Below, piece after piece: positions 5,746 through 6,186 of a stretch of 6,186 nucleotides of DNA. The number at the start of each line of letters is the position of its first letter. Within the stretch, counting starts at the first letter, position 1. A program made the translations under genes and the position numbers. Under the pieces are notes generated by a model that saw only the letters and a program-made list of their open reading frames with translations, did not search any database and was not told where the DNA came from. This DNA is from Candidatus Methanoplasma sp. (GTDB lineage: Archaea > Thermoplasmatota > Thermoplasmata > Methanomassiliicoccales > Methanomethylophilaceae). Where the stretch lies: the NCBI GenBank assembly GCA_031274665.1, contig JAISPV010000123.1, positions 1 to 6,186 on the forward strand, in the 5' to 3' direction.

Positions 5746-6186
5746 ATGACCGGAAAACTTTACGGTGTGAGCGTCGGACCCGGGGATCCCGAGCTCATAA
5801 CAATGAAAGCGAAAAGACGCATCGAGTCTTCGGGTACGATCGTATACCCCGTAAGAGTGCGGGGAGAGAACAGCACAGCCCTCGGCATCATCAGGGGGGC
5901 AGTGGACCTTTCGGGAAAAAGAGTTGAGGAGATACTCTTCGAGATGAGTCCCGACCCTTCCGTAAGGGAAGGGAATTACCGGGATGCGATAAAGAAAGTG
6001 GCCTCTTTTCTGGATGACGGGGATGTCTCGATGATAAACTTGGGAGACGCCACCGTTTTCAGCACATATATGCACGTCAGCCTTGACATATCGGATCTGG
6101 GGTACGGGACGGAGACCATACCCGGAGTTACATCCTTCTGCAGCGGCGCCGCGGAGGCCGGTATCCCGCTTGCCATCGACAATGAG
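5746..6186 (+). CDS. cbiL: Cobalt-factor II / precorrin-2 C20-methyltransferase, 5' part (runs off the window)
   Basis: SAM-dependent methyltransferase of the tetrapyrrole methylase family that methylates C20 of cobalt-factor II, an early step of anaerobic cobalamin synthesis. The first 147 residues are present, about two thirds of the usual 220-240 aa, and the frame is open at the window edge. Family landmarks: GVSVGPGDPEL at 7-17 (glycine-rich SAM loop), an IVYP strand at 32-35, NLGDATVFSTY at 98-108 (many relatives have GDP where this has GDA) and IPGVTSFCSGAA at 125-136. The GDPEL/TMKA opening and FSTY match CbiL/CobI better than its paralogues CbiF or CbiH. It diverges from cbiD across an 82-base shared promoter region and is probably first in a plus-strand operon whose other members lie outside the window. 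Confidence 0.9.
   Translation, partial: MTGKLYGVSVGPGDPELITMKAKRRIESSGTIVYPVRVRGENSTALGIIRGAVDLSGKRVEEILFEMSPDPSVREGNYRDAIKKVASFLDDGDVSMINLGDATVFSTYMHVSLDISDLGYGTETIPGVTSFCSGAAEAGIPLAIDNE

Noticed and set aside
1..6186. CRISPR array, insertion sequence, tRNA/rRNA gene or attachment site
   Set aside because: Coding density is high, no tandem spaced repeats or transposase motifs are present, and the three short intergenic gaps contain no tRNA-like fold.

Overview
The window reads as a piece of an archaeal chromosome that carries part of the anaerobic (early cobalt insertion) pathway for vitamin B12. It is gene-dense and of moderate GC by eye, with Shine-Dalgarno sites before its genes. The archaeal signs are a serine hydroxymethyltransferase with an archaeal-style active-site segment (STHKTFPGP), a CbiT domain resembling methanogen CbiT, a TATA-like divergent promoter and T-run terminators. 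Overall flavour suggests Thermoplasmata, possibly a corrinoid-dependent methylotrophic methanogen such as Methanomassiliicoccales; that placement is inference and no marker gene here proves it.

Layout. Bases 1-101 are a non-coding leader with several T-runs and a perfect 12-base palindrome. A plus-strand glyA-type gene follows (102-1385). It converges on a minus-strand cobalamin operon, and the 66-base gap (1386-1451) holds a hairpin with T-runs on both sides that can stop transcription in both directions. The minus operon, in its own 5'->3' order, is cbiD (5663-4488), cbiG (4491-3448) and a 664-codon fusion of CbiJ, CbiE and CbiT domains (3446-1452). The genes are packed: cbiD and cbiG overlap by 4 bases and cbiG and the fusion are 1 base apart. 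An 82-base divergent region (5664-5745) with a palindrome around a TATA-like core separates cbiD from a plus-strand cbiL (from 5746), which runs off the window.

How the genes work together. CbiL makes cobalt-factor III-type intermediates early in the pathway. The minus operon covers an unbroken run of later steps: CbiG opens the lactone of cobalt-precorrin-5A, CbiD methylates C1, CbiJ reduces 6A to 6B, CbiT methylates C15 and decarboxylates, and CbiE methylates C5 to give cobalt-precorrin-8. CbiF, CbiH, CbiC and later enzymes are not in view and probably lie downstream of cbiL or elsewhere. The serine hydroxymethyltransferase belongs to one-carbon metabolism and is probably an independent transcription unit.

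The most notable items are the three-enzyme CbiJ-CbiE-CbiT fusion and the symmetric divergent cbiD/cbiL promoter. I see no wholly unknown system, mobile element, CRISPR array or RNA gene in this window.
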